From contig NZ_JAJTSZ010000012.1 in assembly GCF_021440195.1 (NCBI RefSeq), positions 62,001-126,000 of the forward strand: a stretch of DNA of 64,000 nt, in the 5' to 3' direction. Shown one piece after another: positions 1 to 7,158 of the stretch. Position 1 is the first letter of the stretch. Each line of letters begins with the position of its first letter. The notes under the pieces are model-generated. The model ran no database searches. It had not been told where the DNA came from and worked only from the letters and a program-made list of their open reading frames with translations. The position numbers and the translations under genes are program-made. Source of the stretch: Dyadobacter sp. CY356. Lineage in GTDB: Bacteria > Bacteroidota > Bacteroidia > Cytophagales > Spirosomataceae.

Positions 1-758
1 GCATTTTAATGCTTGTTGTTTTATCAGTTAGTGCAATGGCGGCTCCGCCAAAAAGAGAATTTTATGAAATAAAAATATATCACCTGAAAGACAAAACGCA
101 GGAAGCAGCGGTTGAAAATTATCTGAAAGAGGCTTATGTACCAGCCGCGCATCGTGCCGGAATTAAAGATGTTGGTGTATTTAAACCGGTTCCATCGGAT
201 ACTATGAGCGGAAAACTGATCTATGTTTTGACACCGTTAAATTCACTGGATCAGTTACTTTCACTTCCAAAAACACTGGAAAAAGATGCAAAATACCTGG
301 AAGCCGGAAAAGATTATCTTGACGCTTCTTACAAAACGCCTCCTTACACTCGTTTTGAAACTACAATCCTTCAGGCATTCACAACGATGCCAACGCATGC
401 AAAGCCAAATTTAAAAGGTGCTAAAAGTGAGCGTGTATATGAAATGCGCAGCTATGAAGGACATACTGAAAGAAGATATCAGAACAAAGTAAAAATGTTT
501 ACCCAAGGTGGAGAAGTTCCTCTTTTCGTAAGATTAGGCTTTAATGCAGTTTTTTACGGAGAAGTAATTGCCGGAAGTCATCAGCCAAATTTGATGTATA
601 TGACGACTTTTGAAAATAAAGCTGACCGGGATGCACACTGGAAATCTTTTAGCGATGATGCTGAATGGAACAAATTGAAAGTTAATCCTGAATATCAGAA
701 CAACGTATCAAAAAATACAAGTTTCTACATGTATCCGACTGAGTATTCGGATATTTAA
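1..758 (+). CDS. NIPSNAP family protein (5' end outside the window)
   Basis: The reading frame is open to the first base, and the first Met inside the window (position 9) falls within what looks like the hydrophobic core and AMA cleavage site of a signal peptide, so the true start is probably upstream. The mature part begins around APPKREFYEIK. Two NIPSNAP-type ferredoxin-like halves are visible: an N-terminal one starting with FYEIKIYHL and a C-terminal one starting with RVYEMRSYEGH, with the usual Trp and Phe-rich end. NIPSNAP proteins are dimeric alpha/beta-barrel proteins whose exact activity is mostly unknown; exported versions are frequent in Cytophagales and Planctomycetes, often near sugar-catabolic genes (family knowledge). 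The stop lies 18 bases before a strong hairpin terminator. Family call good, function open. Confidence 0.8.
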   Translation, partial: ILMLVVLSVSAMAAPPKREFYEIKIYHLKDKTQEAAVENYLKEAYVPAAHRAGIKDVGVFKPVPSDTMSGKLIYVLTPLNSLDQLLSLPKTLEKDAKYLEAGKDYLDASYKTPPYTRFETTILQAFTTMPTHAKPNLKGAKSERVYEMRSYEGHTERRYQNKVKMFTQGGEVPLFVRLGFNAVFYGEVIAGSHQPNLMYMTTFENKADRDAHWKSFSDDAEWNKLKVNPEYQNNVSKNTSFYMYPTEYSDI

Positions 759-775
759 TTGTTAACAATATTTTG

Positions 776-822
776 AAAAAGGTCAGAACTATCGGTATAC
801 TTCCGGTTATTCTGACCTTTTT
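776..822. terminator. Bidirectional intrinsic terminator between convergent genes
   Basis: A perfect 13-bp inverted repeat (776-788 with 810-822, arms AAAAAGGTCAGAA / TTCTGACCTTTTT) carries an A-run on one side and a T-run on the other, so it can stop transcription from both directions. It serves the NIPSNAP gene on the + strand and overlaps the last codons and stop of the gene on the - strand. Confidence 0.8.
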
Positions 823-1247
823 CTTCTCCAAAATCTCCTCCTGACAGGCTTGTCCTTTGCTATGGAATTGGAAGTAACTGCGATATTATTTTCAAAAAAT
901 ATTTGTTTAATTTCATTTACAGAACAATCAAACTGAACGGCCAAAGTCTCAATTTCCAGACATTTGTTTAGATATTTGTTTATTAATTCCTTTTTTCTAA
1001 AATCTGTAAATACTCTCTTTCTAGGGTGATTCTTCCGGATTTCTGATTGATAGCTTACTAAGATTTGAATAATCTCATCCAAGTCAGACGGCCTTATCCT
1101 GATATTTGATTCTATTGTATCCAATTGATGAACAAATATGCTCTGACCAATTGAGACATAAAATAACCCGTTTGCGGCTTTTATCAGTTCGAGATTATAT
1201 CTGCTTTTCTCCGTGTTGATAATTTCGGATTTTAATATTTCCTGCAT
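807..1247 (-). CDS. Hypothetical protein with a helix-turn-helix-like C-terminal half
   Basis: I do not recognise this protein. The frame extends to 1289 (160 codons), but the Met at 1247 (MQEILKSEI) looks a more natural start; both are possible. The N-terminal half has strand-like segments (RYNLELIKAANGLFYVSIG). The second half (about residues 80-130) is helical, basic and reads like a helix-turn-helix: KKELINKYLNKC, then IETLAVQFDCSVNEIKQIF. The C-terminus is a strongly basic tail (RRRFWRRKR) that could contact nucleic acid. It is a single gene between a convergent NIPSNAP gene and murQ, which lies upstream on the same strand. Its stop codon sits inside the hairpin at 776-822. A DNA-binding role is inference only. 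Confidence 0.55.
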   Translation of the reverse strand: MQEILKSEIINTEKSRYNLELIKAANGLFYVSIGQSIFVHQLDTIESNIRIRPSDLDEIIQILVSYQSEIRKNHPRKRVFTDFRKKELINKYLNKCLEIETLAVQFDCSVNEIKQIFFENNIAVTSNSIAKDKPVRRRFWRRKRSE

Positions 1248-1398
1248 AAGTGTATGTCGTAAAAGTGAAATCCCTTGATAAATCATCAAACGGATAATTT
1301 ATTAAGGGATTAATATACAATTTACTCTACACAAAATATCTCAGCATTATACTCTAATCAAACAATTCATATGATATGAAAAATTTGATTAGCAGCTA

Positions 1399-2202
1399 CT
1401 ACTTCCTCACCGCCTCAATCGCGCCACGAACACTGCCATACTGATCCAGCAATGATTCCGCCTCATCCGGTGAAACACCTAATTCATCTATAATCATATG
1501 GATCGCACGATTTACCAGTTTTTCGTTGGTCATCTGCATATCCACCATTTTATTTCCTTTTACTTTTCCCAAACGGATCATCACAGCAGTTGAGATCATA
1601 TTCAGCACCAGTTTTTGCGCAGTACCCGACTTCATTCTTGTACTTCCCGTCAGGAATTCCGGTCCAACAACCACTTCAACGGGGAACTCACAAGCGGCTG
1701 CGATAGGGGAACCGCCGTTGCAAACTACACAACCTGTCAACAAGCCAGCTTTTTTCGCTTCATTTAATCCACCAATCACGTATGGCGTACGGCCGGAAGC
1801 GGCGAGCCCGATTAATGTATCGTTTTCATTTAAATTATACGGAGCAAGATCAATCCAGGCCTGCGTCCAGTTATCCTCAGCATTTTCTACTGCTTTTCTA
1901 ATTGCGATATCCCCGCCGGCAATAATTCCTACAACCAAATCGAATGGCACGCCGAAAGTTGGCGGACATTCCGACGCATCTACAACCCCCAGGCGACCGC
2001 TCGTTCCGGCACCGATATAAAATAAACGCCCGCCTTTTTTCATACGCGGAACAATCTCTTCGATCAACGCTTCAATTTGAGGAATTACCTTTTGAACGGC
2101 ATTAGGCACGGTCTGATCTTCCCGGTTTATTGAGTTCAAAATTTCATTGACACTCATTTGATCGAGATTATTGTAGAGAGATGATGATTCGGTTGTTAGC
2201 AT
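1399..2202 (-). CDS. murQ: N-acetylmuramic acid 6-phosphate etherase
   Basis: MurQ cleaves the D-lactyl ether of MurNAc-6-phosphate to give GlcNAc-6-phosphate and lactate in cytoplasmic cell-wall recycling. The protein has the sugar isomerase (SIS) fold signature: GAGTSGRLG for phosphate binding, the catalytic-Glu segment DASECPPTFG, GLAASGRTPYV, and the family-specific TRMKSGTAQKL near the middle. The frame continues upstream to 2298, but those residues do not look like MurQ. Starting at the Met at 2202 (MLTTESSSLYNNLDQMS) gives 267 residues, the normal family size; the Met at 2214 is an alternative. It is transcribed away from ilvD. The 337-bp gap between the two divergent genes holds the ilv leader and an 18-bp palindrome that could also affect murQ. 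Confidence 0.93.
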   Translation of the reverse strand: MLTTESSSLYNNLDQMSVNEILNSINREDQTVPNAVQKVIPQIEALIEEIVPRMKKGGRLFYIGAGTSGRLGVVDASECPPTFGVPFDLVVGIIAGGDIAIRKAVENAEDNWTQAWIDLAPYNLNENDTLIGLAASGRTPYVIGGLNEAKKAGLLTGCVVCNGGSPIAAACEFPVEVVVGPEFLTGSTRMKSGTAQKLVLNMISTAVMIRLGKVKGNKMVDMQMTNEKLVNRAIHMIIDELGVSPDEAESLLDQYGSVRGAIEAVRK

Positions 2203-2361
2203 GGAATGTTGCATTGATTGAAAACCAAAATTAATTATTTTCTGTGAACGAACCTTTACCAAATAAATAATATGGGATTTATCTAAGTATATCCGCAAAT
2301 ATTTGGCCTAAAATTTGGAAAATAAAAAGATAGGCTCCTAATTTGTAACACCAAGTTAGAG

Positions 2362-2379
2362 TTAGCGAAATTTCGCTAA
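2362..2379. promoter_or_regulatory. 18-bp perfect palindrome upstream of the ilv leader
   Basis: TTAGCGAAATTTCGCTAA is perfectly self-complementary and ends 30 bases before the ilv leader-peptide start. A near-copy (12 of 14 core bases) lies before the leuA leader at 18407-18420. The shape suggests an operator for a dimeric regulator. It lies in a divergent region, so it could act on murQ as well as ilvD. Confidence 0.5.
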
Positions 2380-2408
2380 AACAAATATTTTCGTTTTTTT
2401 ATTGATTT

Positions 2409-2468
2409 ATGTTAATCGTACGTTCCATCTTCCTACTGATCGTAGTCACGTCTTTGACGTGAGTGAGA
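2409..2468 (+). CDS. ilv leader peptide (19 aa, rich in Leu/Ile/Val)
   Basis: A short frame that starts with ATG at 2409 and ends with TGA at 2466-2468 encodes MLIVRSIFLLIVVTSLTCE. Ten of its 19 residues are branched-chain amino acids (4 Leu, 3 Ile, 3 Val), a composition expected of an attenuation leader. The Val-Val codons end at the base where the first RNA hairpin arm begins (2447), and the stop codon lies inside the second arm. A ribosome stalled for lack of charged tRNA, and one that reaches the stop, would therefore mask different RNA segments. It has no obvious Shine-Dalgarno, which is normal for this phylum. Confidence 0.8.
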
Positions 2469-2520
2469 TGTTAACGGCATATATCCGCACCTCACTCACC
2501 CGCTGAGTGAGGTGTTTTTT
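2447..2520 (+). promoter_or_regulatory. Transcription attenuator of the ilv operon
   Basis: Four RNA segments can be read. A (2447-2452, CACGTC) pairs with B' (2456-2461, GACGTG). B (2461-2469, GTGAGTGAG) pairs perfectly with C' (2493-2501, CTCACTCAC) as an antiterminator. C (2490-2500, CACCTCACTCA) pairs over 11 bp with D (2506-2516, TGAGTGAGGTG) and is followed by TTTT, an intrinsic terminator ending 18 bases before the ilvD start. B:C and C:D are mutually exclusive. Starvation stalls the ribosome over A and frees B to pair with C, so transcription continues; abundant BCAA lets the ribosome reach the stop at 2466-2468, cover B and allow termination. This is the classical enterobacterial logic, inferred here from complementarity. 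Confidence 0.8.
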
Positions 2521-2538
2521 ATCTTACAATAATTCACC

Positions 2539-4224
2539 ATGGCGACAGAACTAAACAGATTTTCGAAAACCTTAACTCAGGAAGTTACTAATCCGGCAGC
2601 TCAGGCAATGCTTTATGGCATTGGATTAAAAGAAGAAGACATGGCAAAACCACAGATTGGTATTGCCAGTACAGGTTATGAAGGAAACCCTTGTAACATG
2701 CACTTAAACGGTCTTTCTGTTTATGTAAAACAAGGAATTACGGCTAATAACATGGTCGGCTTGATCTTCAATACCATTGGAGTTTCTGATGGTATGACCA
2801 ACGGAAATGACGGGATGCGTTATTCACTTCCAAGTCGTGATATCATTGCAGATTCTATTGAAACGGTTGTTGCTGCGCAGTGGTATGATGGTGTGATCGC
2901 TGTGGTAGGTTGTGATAAAAATATGCCTGGTGCTGTTATGGCGATGGCGCGTTTAGACCGTCCTGCGATTATGGTATATGGTGGAACGATCCGTTCAGGT
3001 CATTATAAAGGACAAAAACTGGATATCGTTTCTGCTTTTGAAGCACTTGGTAAAAAGTTCGCCAACAATATTTCTGACGAAGATTATAAAGGAATCATTC
3101 AAAATTCAATTCCTGGTCAGGGTGCCTGCGGTGGTATGTATACTGCTAATACTATGGCTGCTTCCATTGAAGCGATGGGATTAAGTTTACCTTTCAGCAG
3201 TTCTTATCCGGCTACACACGAAGGAAAACAGGAAGAATGCAAAAAAATCGGTGCGGCAATGAAAAACTTGCTGGAACTGAACATTACGCCGAAAGACATT
3301 ATTACAAAAAAATCGCTTGAAAACGCTTTGACGGTGGTTATGGCATTGGGTGGTTCTACAAACGCAGCATTGCACTTTCTTGCGATTGCTCGTGCAGCAG
3401 ATCTTCCTTTAACATTGGATGATATTCAGGCAATTTCCAACAAAGTGCCGTTTATCGCCGATCTTAAACCAAGCGGTAAATATTTCATGGAAGATATTCT
3501 TGCCATTGGCGGAGTACCTGCGGTTATGAAATATTTGTATTCAAAAGGACTGATCCACGGTGAATGTTTGACAGTAACCGGAAAAACTTTGGCTGAAGAT
3601 TTGGCTGAAGCACCGGATCTTAATTTTGACACACAAAAAATTATTTTCCCGCTGGAAAACCCCATTAAGTCATCAGGACATATCCAGATTTTATACGGCA
3701 ACCTTGCTCCAACGGGTTCTGTTGCAAAAATTACTGGTAAAGAAGGTTTGACATTTGATGGCGAAGCAAAAATCTGCGAGCATGAAACGGAGATTATTAC
3801 CATGCTTTCCAAAGGAGAAATAAAAGAAGGTCACGTGGTGGTTATCCGTAATGCCGGACCAAAAGGCGGACCAGGTATGTCAGAAATGTTGAAGCCAACA
3901 TCTGCGGTTATGGGAGCCGGACTGGGTGATAAAATTGCACTGATCACAGATGGTCGTTTCTCAGGAGGAACGCACGGATTTGTGGTGGGGCATATCACTC
4001 CGGAAGCATTTGACGGTGGCCCGATCGCACTTGTAAGAGATGGCGACAGAATCACAATTGATGCAAACACACGTCAACTGATTGTGCATATTTCTGATGA
4101 GGAAATGGCAGCACGCAAAGCGGCATGGGTACAGCCAGCACCGAAATTTACAAAAGGTATGTTGGGAAGATATATCCGCACGGTGAAATCTGCCAGTGAA
4201 GGATGTGTTACTGACGAAGCGTAA
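2539..4224 (+). CDS. ilvD: Dihydroxy-acid dehydratase
   Basis: IlvD dehydrates 2,3-dihydroxy-isovalerate and 2,3-dihydroxy-3-methylvalerate to the 2-oxo acids, the third common step to valine and isoleucine. The 561-residue length fits. Three Cys expected to hold the iron-sulfur cluster are visible: C52 in GNPCNMHLN, C125 in GCDKNMPG and C197 in GACGGMYTANTM. This pattern is that of the [2Fe-2S] branch shared with plants and fungi (family knowledge). The C-terminal part has GPKGGPGMSEM and the DGRFSGG loop. It is the first structural gene after the attenuator, with the ATG 18 bases past the terminator T-run. It probably forms one operon with the RHH gene, ilvB and ilvN. Confidence 0.97.
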   Translation: MATELNRFSKTLTQEVTNPAAQAMLYGIGLKEEDMAKPQIGIASTGYEGNPCNMHLNGLSVYVKQGITANNMVGLIFNTIGVSDGMTNGNDGMRYSLPSRDIIADSIETVVAAQWYDGVIAVVGCDKNMPGAVMAMARLDRPAIMVYGGTIRSGHYKGQKLDIVSAFEALGKKFANNISDEDYKGIIQNSIPGQGACGGMYTANTMAASIEAMGLSLPFSSSYPATHEGKQEECKKIGAAMKNLLELNITPKDIITKKSLENALTVVMALGGSTNAALHFLAIARAADLPLTLDDIQAISNKVPFIADLKPSGKYFMEDILAIGGVPAVMKYLYSKGLIHGECLTVTGKTLAEDLAEAPDLNFDTQKIIFPLENPIKSSGHIQILYGNLAPTGSVAKITGKEGLTFDGEAKICEHETEIITMLSKGEIKEGHVVVIRNAGPKGGPGMSEMLKPTSAVMGAGLGDKIALITDGRFSGGTHGFVVGHITPEAFDGGPIALVRDGDRITIDANTRQLIVHISDEEMAARKAAWVQPAPKFTKGMLGRYIRTVKSASEGCVTDEA

Positions 4225-4251
4225 TATTTCGTGCAAAAAGTATTGACAATT

Positions 4252-4500
4252 ATGCAAGTCACATACACCAGCAAATTACCTGACACGCTACTCAAAGAAT
4301 TAGAGTTAGTAGCGGCTAAGTTGAAGACGAGCAAAAAAGATGTCATTGCTGCGGCTCTTACCCATTATTTCGAAGAATTAAAAAAGGCTGAATACATAGC
4401 GTCTTTTAAGAAAGCAAAAGGTGAGCCTGAGATAATTGAAATGGCCGAGGAAGGCTTCGGAGATTATTCAAAATTGAGATTAAAAAATTCATCCGACTAA
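4252..4500 (+). CDS. Orphan ribbon-helix-helix (CopG/antitoxin-like) protein inside the ilv operon
   Basis: This 82-residue protein starts at ATG 4252; an in-frame GTG at 4231 is the less likely start. The N-terminus has the RHH pattern: a short strand (QVTYTSKLPDTLLKELE) followed by two helices with the turn KTSKKDVIAAALTHYFEEL. RHH proteins dimerise and bind palindromic operators, and many are antitoxins. The C-terminal tail (about residues 50-82) is acidic and looks like a partner-binding tail. No toxin gene is adjacent: ilvD ends 27 bases upstream and ilvB starts 13 bases downstream. It is either the remnant of a toxin-antitoxin pair or a local regulator co-transcribed with ilv. Fold fairly clear, role open. 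Confidence 0.7.
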   Translation: MQVTYTSKLPDTLLKELELVAAKLKTSKKDVIAAALTHYFEELKKAEYIASFKKAKGEPEIIEMAEEGFGDYSKLRLKNSSD

Positions 4501-4513
4501 ATAAGTAGAGGTC

Positions 4514-6274
4514 ATGGAATTTAATGAAAACCAAACACAAACAACCGGAATCGCTGAGCAGCCTGTTTCGGTAGCAGCACCAGAACTGATCAACGGTTCT
4601 CACGCACTGATCCAGTCATTGATTATCGAAGGCGTCAAAACGATCTTTGGATATCCGGGCGGCGCGATCATGCCGGTCTACGATGCTATTTATGACTATC
4701 AGGAACAAATTGATCATATTCTCGTACGTCATGAGCAAGGTGCCGCACACGCTGCTGAGGGATTTGCCCGCATTACTGGTGAGGTTGGAATATGTTTGGC
4801 AACATCAGGTCCTGGTGCTACGAATCTGGTTACAGGAATTGCCGATGCAATAATCGACTCAACACCAATGGTATGTATCGTTGGTCAGGTTGGATCTCAT
4901 TTGCTGGGAACGGATGCTTTCCAGGAAACTGATATTATGGGTGTTACGATTCCAATTACAAAATGGAATTACCAGATCACCAATCCGGATGAAATCCCTG
5001 AAATCATTGCAAAAGCATTTTATATAGCAAAATCCGGGCGTCCTGGTCCGGTGCTGATTGATATCACAAAAGATGCCCAGCTGAAATTGATGTCAAAACC
5101 ATTTGACTATAAAAAATGCGAAAAACTGCTGAGCTATCGTCCACGCCTGTCGCCAAAAGAAGAGCAGGTGGAAGCGGCTGCAAAGCTTATTAACGAATCT
5201 AAACGTCCGTTTTTATTTTTCGGCCATGGCGTACAAATTGCGCATGCGGAAAAAGAACTATTGCAATTTATTGAAAAAACAGATGTTCCTGCGGCTTCAA
5301 CCTTATTAGGACTTTCCTCTGTTTCTGTCGACCACCCGAATTATGTGGGCTGGTTGGGGATGCATGGAAATTATGGTACCAATGTTCTTACCAACCAATG
5401 TGATTTAATTATCGCGATTGGTATGCGTTTTGATGACCGCGTGACAGGTGATTTGAGCCGTTATGCAAAACAAGCCAAGGTTATCCACATCGAAATTGAC
5501 CCTGCTGAGATCGATAAAATCAAAAAAGCAGACGCGCCGGTTGTAGGTGACGCCAAACGTGCTTTGGAAATGCTTTTACCACTCGTGAAAGAAAATAATC
5601 ACGAAGCATGGAGAGCGGAATTCAAGAAATTTGATTCGATTGAAGATGAAAAGATAACGCAGCCGGAACTTGCTCCGACTACGGAGAAAATAAAAATGGC
5701 GGAAGTTATCCGTACCCTTTCCAATAAAACAAAAGGAGAGGCAGTTGTGGTAGCCGATGTTGGTCAGCACCAAATGATGACAGCGCGTTATTATCAGTTT
5801 AAAAAACCAAATTCGTTCATCACTTCCGGTGGTTTGGGAACGATGGGATATGCGCTTCCAGCAGCCTTCGGAGCGAAAGTAGGAGCACCTGATCGTGAGG
5901 TTGTAGCGATTATCGGTGACGGCTGTTTCCAGATGACGATTCAGGAATTAGGAACCATTGCGCAAAGTGGTTTGCCTGTTAAAATCATCATATTAAATAA
6001 CAATTTCCTGGGTATGGTTCGCCAGTGGCAACAGCTTTTCCACCAGAAACGCTATTCATTTGTGGAACTTCAAAACCCCGACTTTATCACGATCGCAAAA
6101 GGTTTTGGTATCGACGGACATACATGTGGCGCAAGAGAAGATCTTAACGATTCGCTTGATAAAATGCTTGCTTCCGACAAACCATATTTATTGGAAGTAT
6201 TGGTTGAAAAAGAAGAAAACGTATTCCCAATGGTTCCAACAGGAGCTTGTGTAGCGGATATCAGACTGGAATAA
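4514..6274 (+). CDS. ilvB: Acetolactate synthase, large (catalytic) subunit
   Basis: This thiamine-diphosphate enzyme condenses two pyruvates to acetolactate (valine/leucine branch) or pyruvate with 2-oxobutyrate to aceto-hydroxybutyrate (isoleucine branch). The protein has 586 residues. The N-terminal Pyr domain shows GYPGGAIMPVYDAIYD and the catalytic Glu at about residue 74 in RHEQGAAHAAEGFAR. The FAD-associated middle domain is present. The C-terminal TPP motif runs from GDGCFQM (about 473) to NNNFLGMVRQWQQ (about 495-507). The first 25 residues are an unconserved extension. It lies 13 bases after the RHH gene and 54 bases before ilvN, so it is almost certainly in the same transcript as ilvD and under the same attenuator. 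Confidence 0.97.
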   Translation: MEFNENQTQTTGIAEQPVSVAAPELINGSHALIQSLIIEGVKTIFGYPGGAIMPVYDAIYDYQEQIDHILVRHEQGAAHAAEGFARITGEVGICLATSGPGATNLVTGIADAIIDSTPMVCIVGQVGSHLLGTDAFQETDIMGVTIPITKWNYQITNPDEIPEIIAKAFYIAKSGRPGPVLIDITKDAQLKLMSKPFDYKKCEKLLSYRPRLSPKEEQVEAAAKLINESKRPFLFFGHGVQIAHAEKELLQFIEKTDVPAASTLLGLSSVSVDHPNYVGWLGMHGNYGTNVLTNQCDLIIAIGMRFDDRVTGDLSRYAKQAKVIHIEIDPAEIDKIKKADAPVVGDAKRALEMLLPLVKENNHEAWRAEFKKFDSIEDEKITQPELAPTTEKIKMAEVIRTLSNKTKGEAVVVADVGQHQMMTARYYQFKKPNSFITSGGLGTMGYALPAAFGAKVGAPDREVVAIIGDGCFQMTIQELGTIAQSGLPVKIIILNNNFLGMVRQWQQLFHQKRYSFVELQNPDFITIAKGFGIDGHTCGAREDLNDSLDKMLASDKPYLLEVLVEKEENVFPMVPTGACVADIRLE

Positions 6275-6328
6275 TGTAAATGAATTTTCAGAAATCACTT
6301 GCATTTTTTCACTAGACATTAAAGAATC

Positions 6329-6862
6329 ATGACAACTTACACCATTTGCGTATTTACGGAAAATACGATTGGGATATTAAACAAGATCACAACCATTTTC
6401 ACCCGTCGCCGTATTAACATCGACAGTCTGACTGTTTCGGAAACGGAGCGTAAGGGTATATCCCGCTTCACCATCGTCATTCGTCATGAATCGCGTGAGG
6501 CTGTTGAAAAACTGGTTCGCCAGATCCGTAAGATCATCGAAGTGCTTGCCGTTTTTGGTTATCTGAACGATGATATTGCTTACAATGAAATTGCGATGTT
6601 TAAAATTTCAACGCCAATCGGAGCAAAACCTCTTGATATTGAAACGATTAACAAAGTATATAAAGCCTGGGTAGTATATTGGCACCTGACTTATGTGATC
6701 ATTCAGAAAACAGGTACGGAAGAAGAAATTTTCGAATTCTTCAACTATATCAAACCACACGAAATTCTTGAATTCGTACGCTCAGGACGAGTTGCAGTAA
6801 GCAAATCTCCTCAGACACTGGTGGATTACCTGCCGGAAGCGGAATGGGAATATTATATGTAG
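6329..6862 (+). CDS. ilvN: Acetolactate synthase, small (regulatory) subunit
   Basis: The small subunit activates the catalytic subunit and carries valine feedback inhibition. At 177 residues it has the usual single-ACT layout plus a C-terminal domain. The ACT domain covers residues 1-75 (YTICVFTENTIGILNKITTIF, then RRINIDSLTVSETERKGISRFTIVI). The second half ends in the conserved region with EFVRSGRVAVSK. It follows ilvB in the same direction, and the enzyme is an IlvB/IlvN heteromer. Downstream comes a ~300-bp stretch of hairpin repeats before ilvC, so the first ilv transcript may end or be stabilised there. Confidence 0.95.
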   Translation: MTTYTICVFTENTIGILNKITTIFTRRRINIDSLTVSETERKGISRFTIVIRHESREAVEKLVRQIRKIIEVLAVFGYLNDDIAYNEIAMFKISTPIGAKPLDIETINKVYKAWVVYWHLTYVIIQKTGTEEEIFEFFNYIKPHEILEFVRSGRVAVSKSPQTLVDYLPEAEWEYYM

Positions 6863-6887
6863 GAGTTGTGTTTGTGTCTTATCCTAA

Positions 6888-7080
6888 ATCAGGAGGCTAT
6901 TACAGAGGCCATTTTAGAATAACAATCATGATTGCTATAAACAGGATGCTTCTCCGAAGCACTGGATTAAGCAATTTAAATAGCAAATTTTGAGTAGAAA
7001 GCCCTGGAAGGGCTGCCTGTTTATAGAACCAAATAATTCCCGACTTGACAAAACTCCGTAGGAGTTGCCTGTCTGGCAAA
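6888..7080. repeat. REP-like hairpin cluster (family A) between ilvN and ilvC
   Basis: This gap holds small palindromes with constant flanks. ATAAACAGGA precedes TGCTTC-TCC-GAAGCA near 6953-6966. AGCCCT-GGA-AGGGCT is followed by CCTGTTTATAG near 7002-7027. AACTCC-GTA-GGAGTT is followed by GCCTG near 7052-7073. A decayed GGAGGCT copy is near 6891. Stem sequences differ but pairing is kept, and the flanks are inverted versions of each other. It is the same family as at 31.06-31.99, 37.26-37.42 and 52.60-52.76 kb. The remaining bases up to ilvC are AT-rich and probably hold its promoter. Confidence 0.75.
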
Positions 7081-7158
7081 TGTTAACAAAGAAATATCAA
7101 ATCCATTTTTAGTAATATTGTCCTTTAATTAAGTAATCAATAATTCAATTAATAATCA

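Noticed and set aside
1526..2020. A 164-codon open frame antisense to murQ, and similar long antisense frames in ilvD, rnr and the DUF1553 gene.
   Set aside because: They mirror well-supported genes with conserved motifs on the other strand and have no recognisable protein features.
4231..4251. GTG at 4231 as the start of the RHH gene.
   Set aside because: The ATG at 4252 begins exactly at the conserved RHH strand; the extra seven residues have no family support.
6888..7080. CRISPR-like or sRNA interpretation of the repeats between ilvN and ilvC.
   Set aside because: Repeats are short palindromes with variable stems and no regular spacers; no cas gene is present. REP-like hairpins explain them better.
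6863..7158. A third attenuator before ilvC.
   Set aside because: No short frame rich in Leu, Ile or Val and no terminator with competing arm is present; the hairpins belong to repeat family A.
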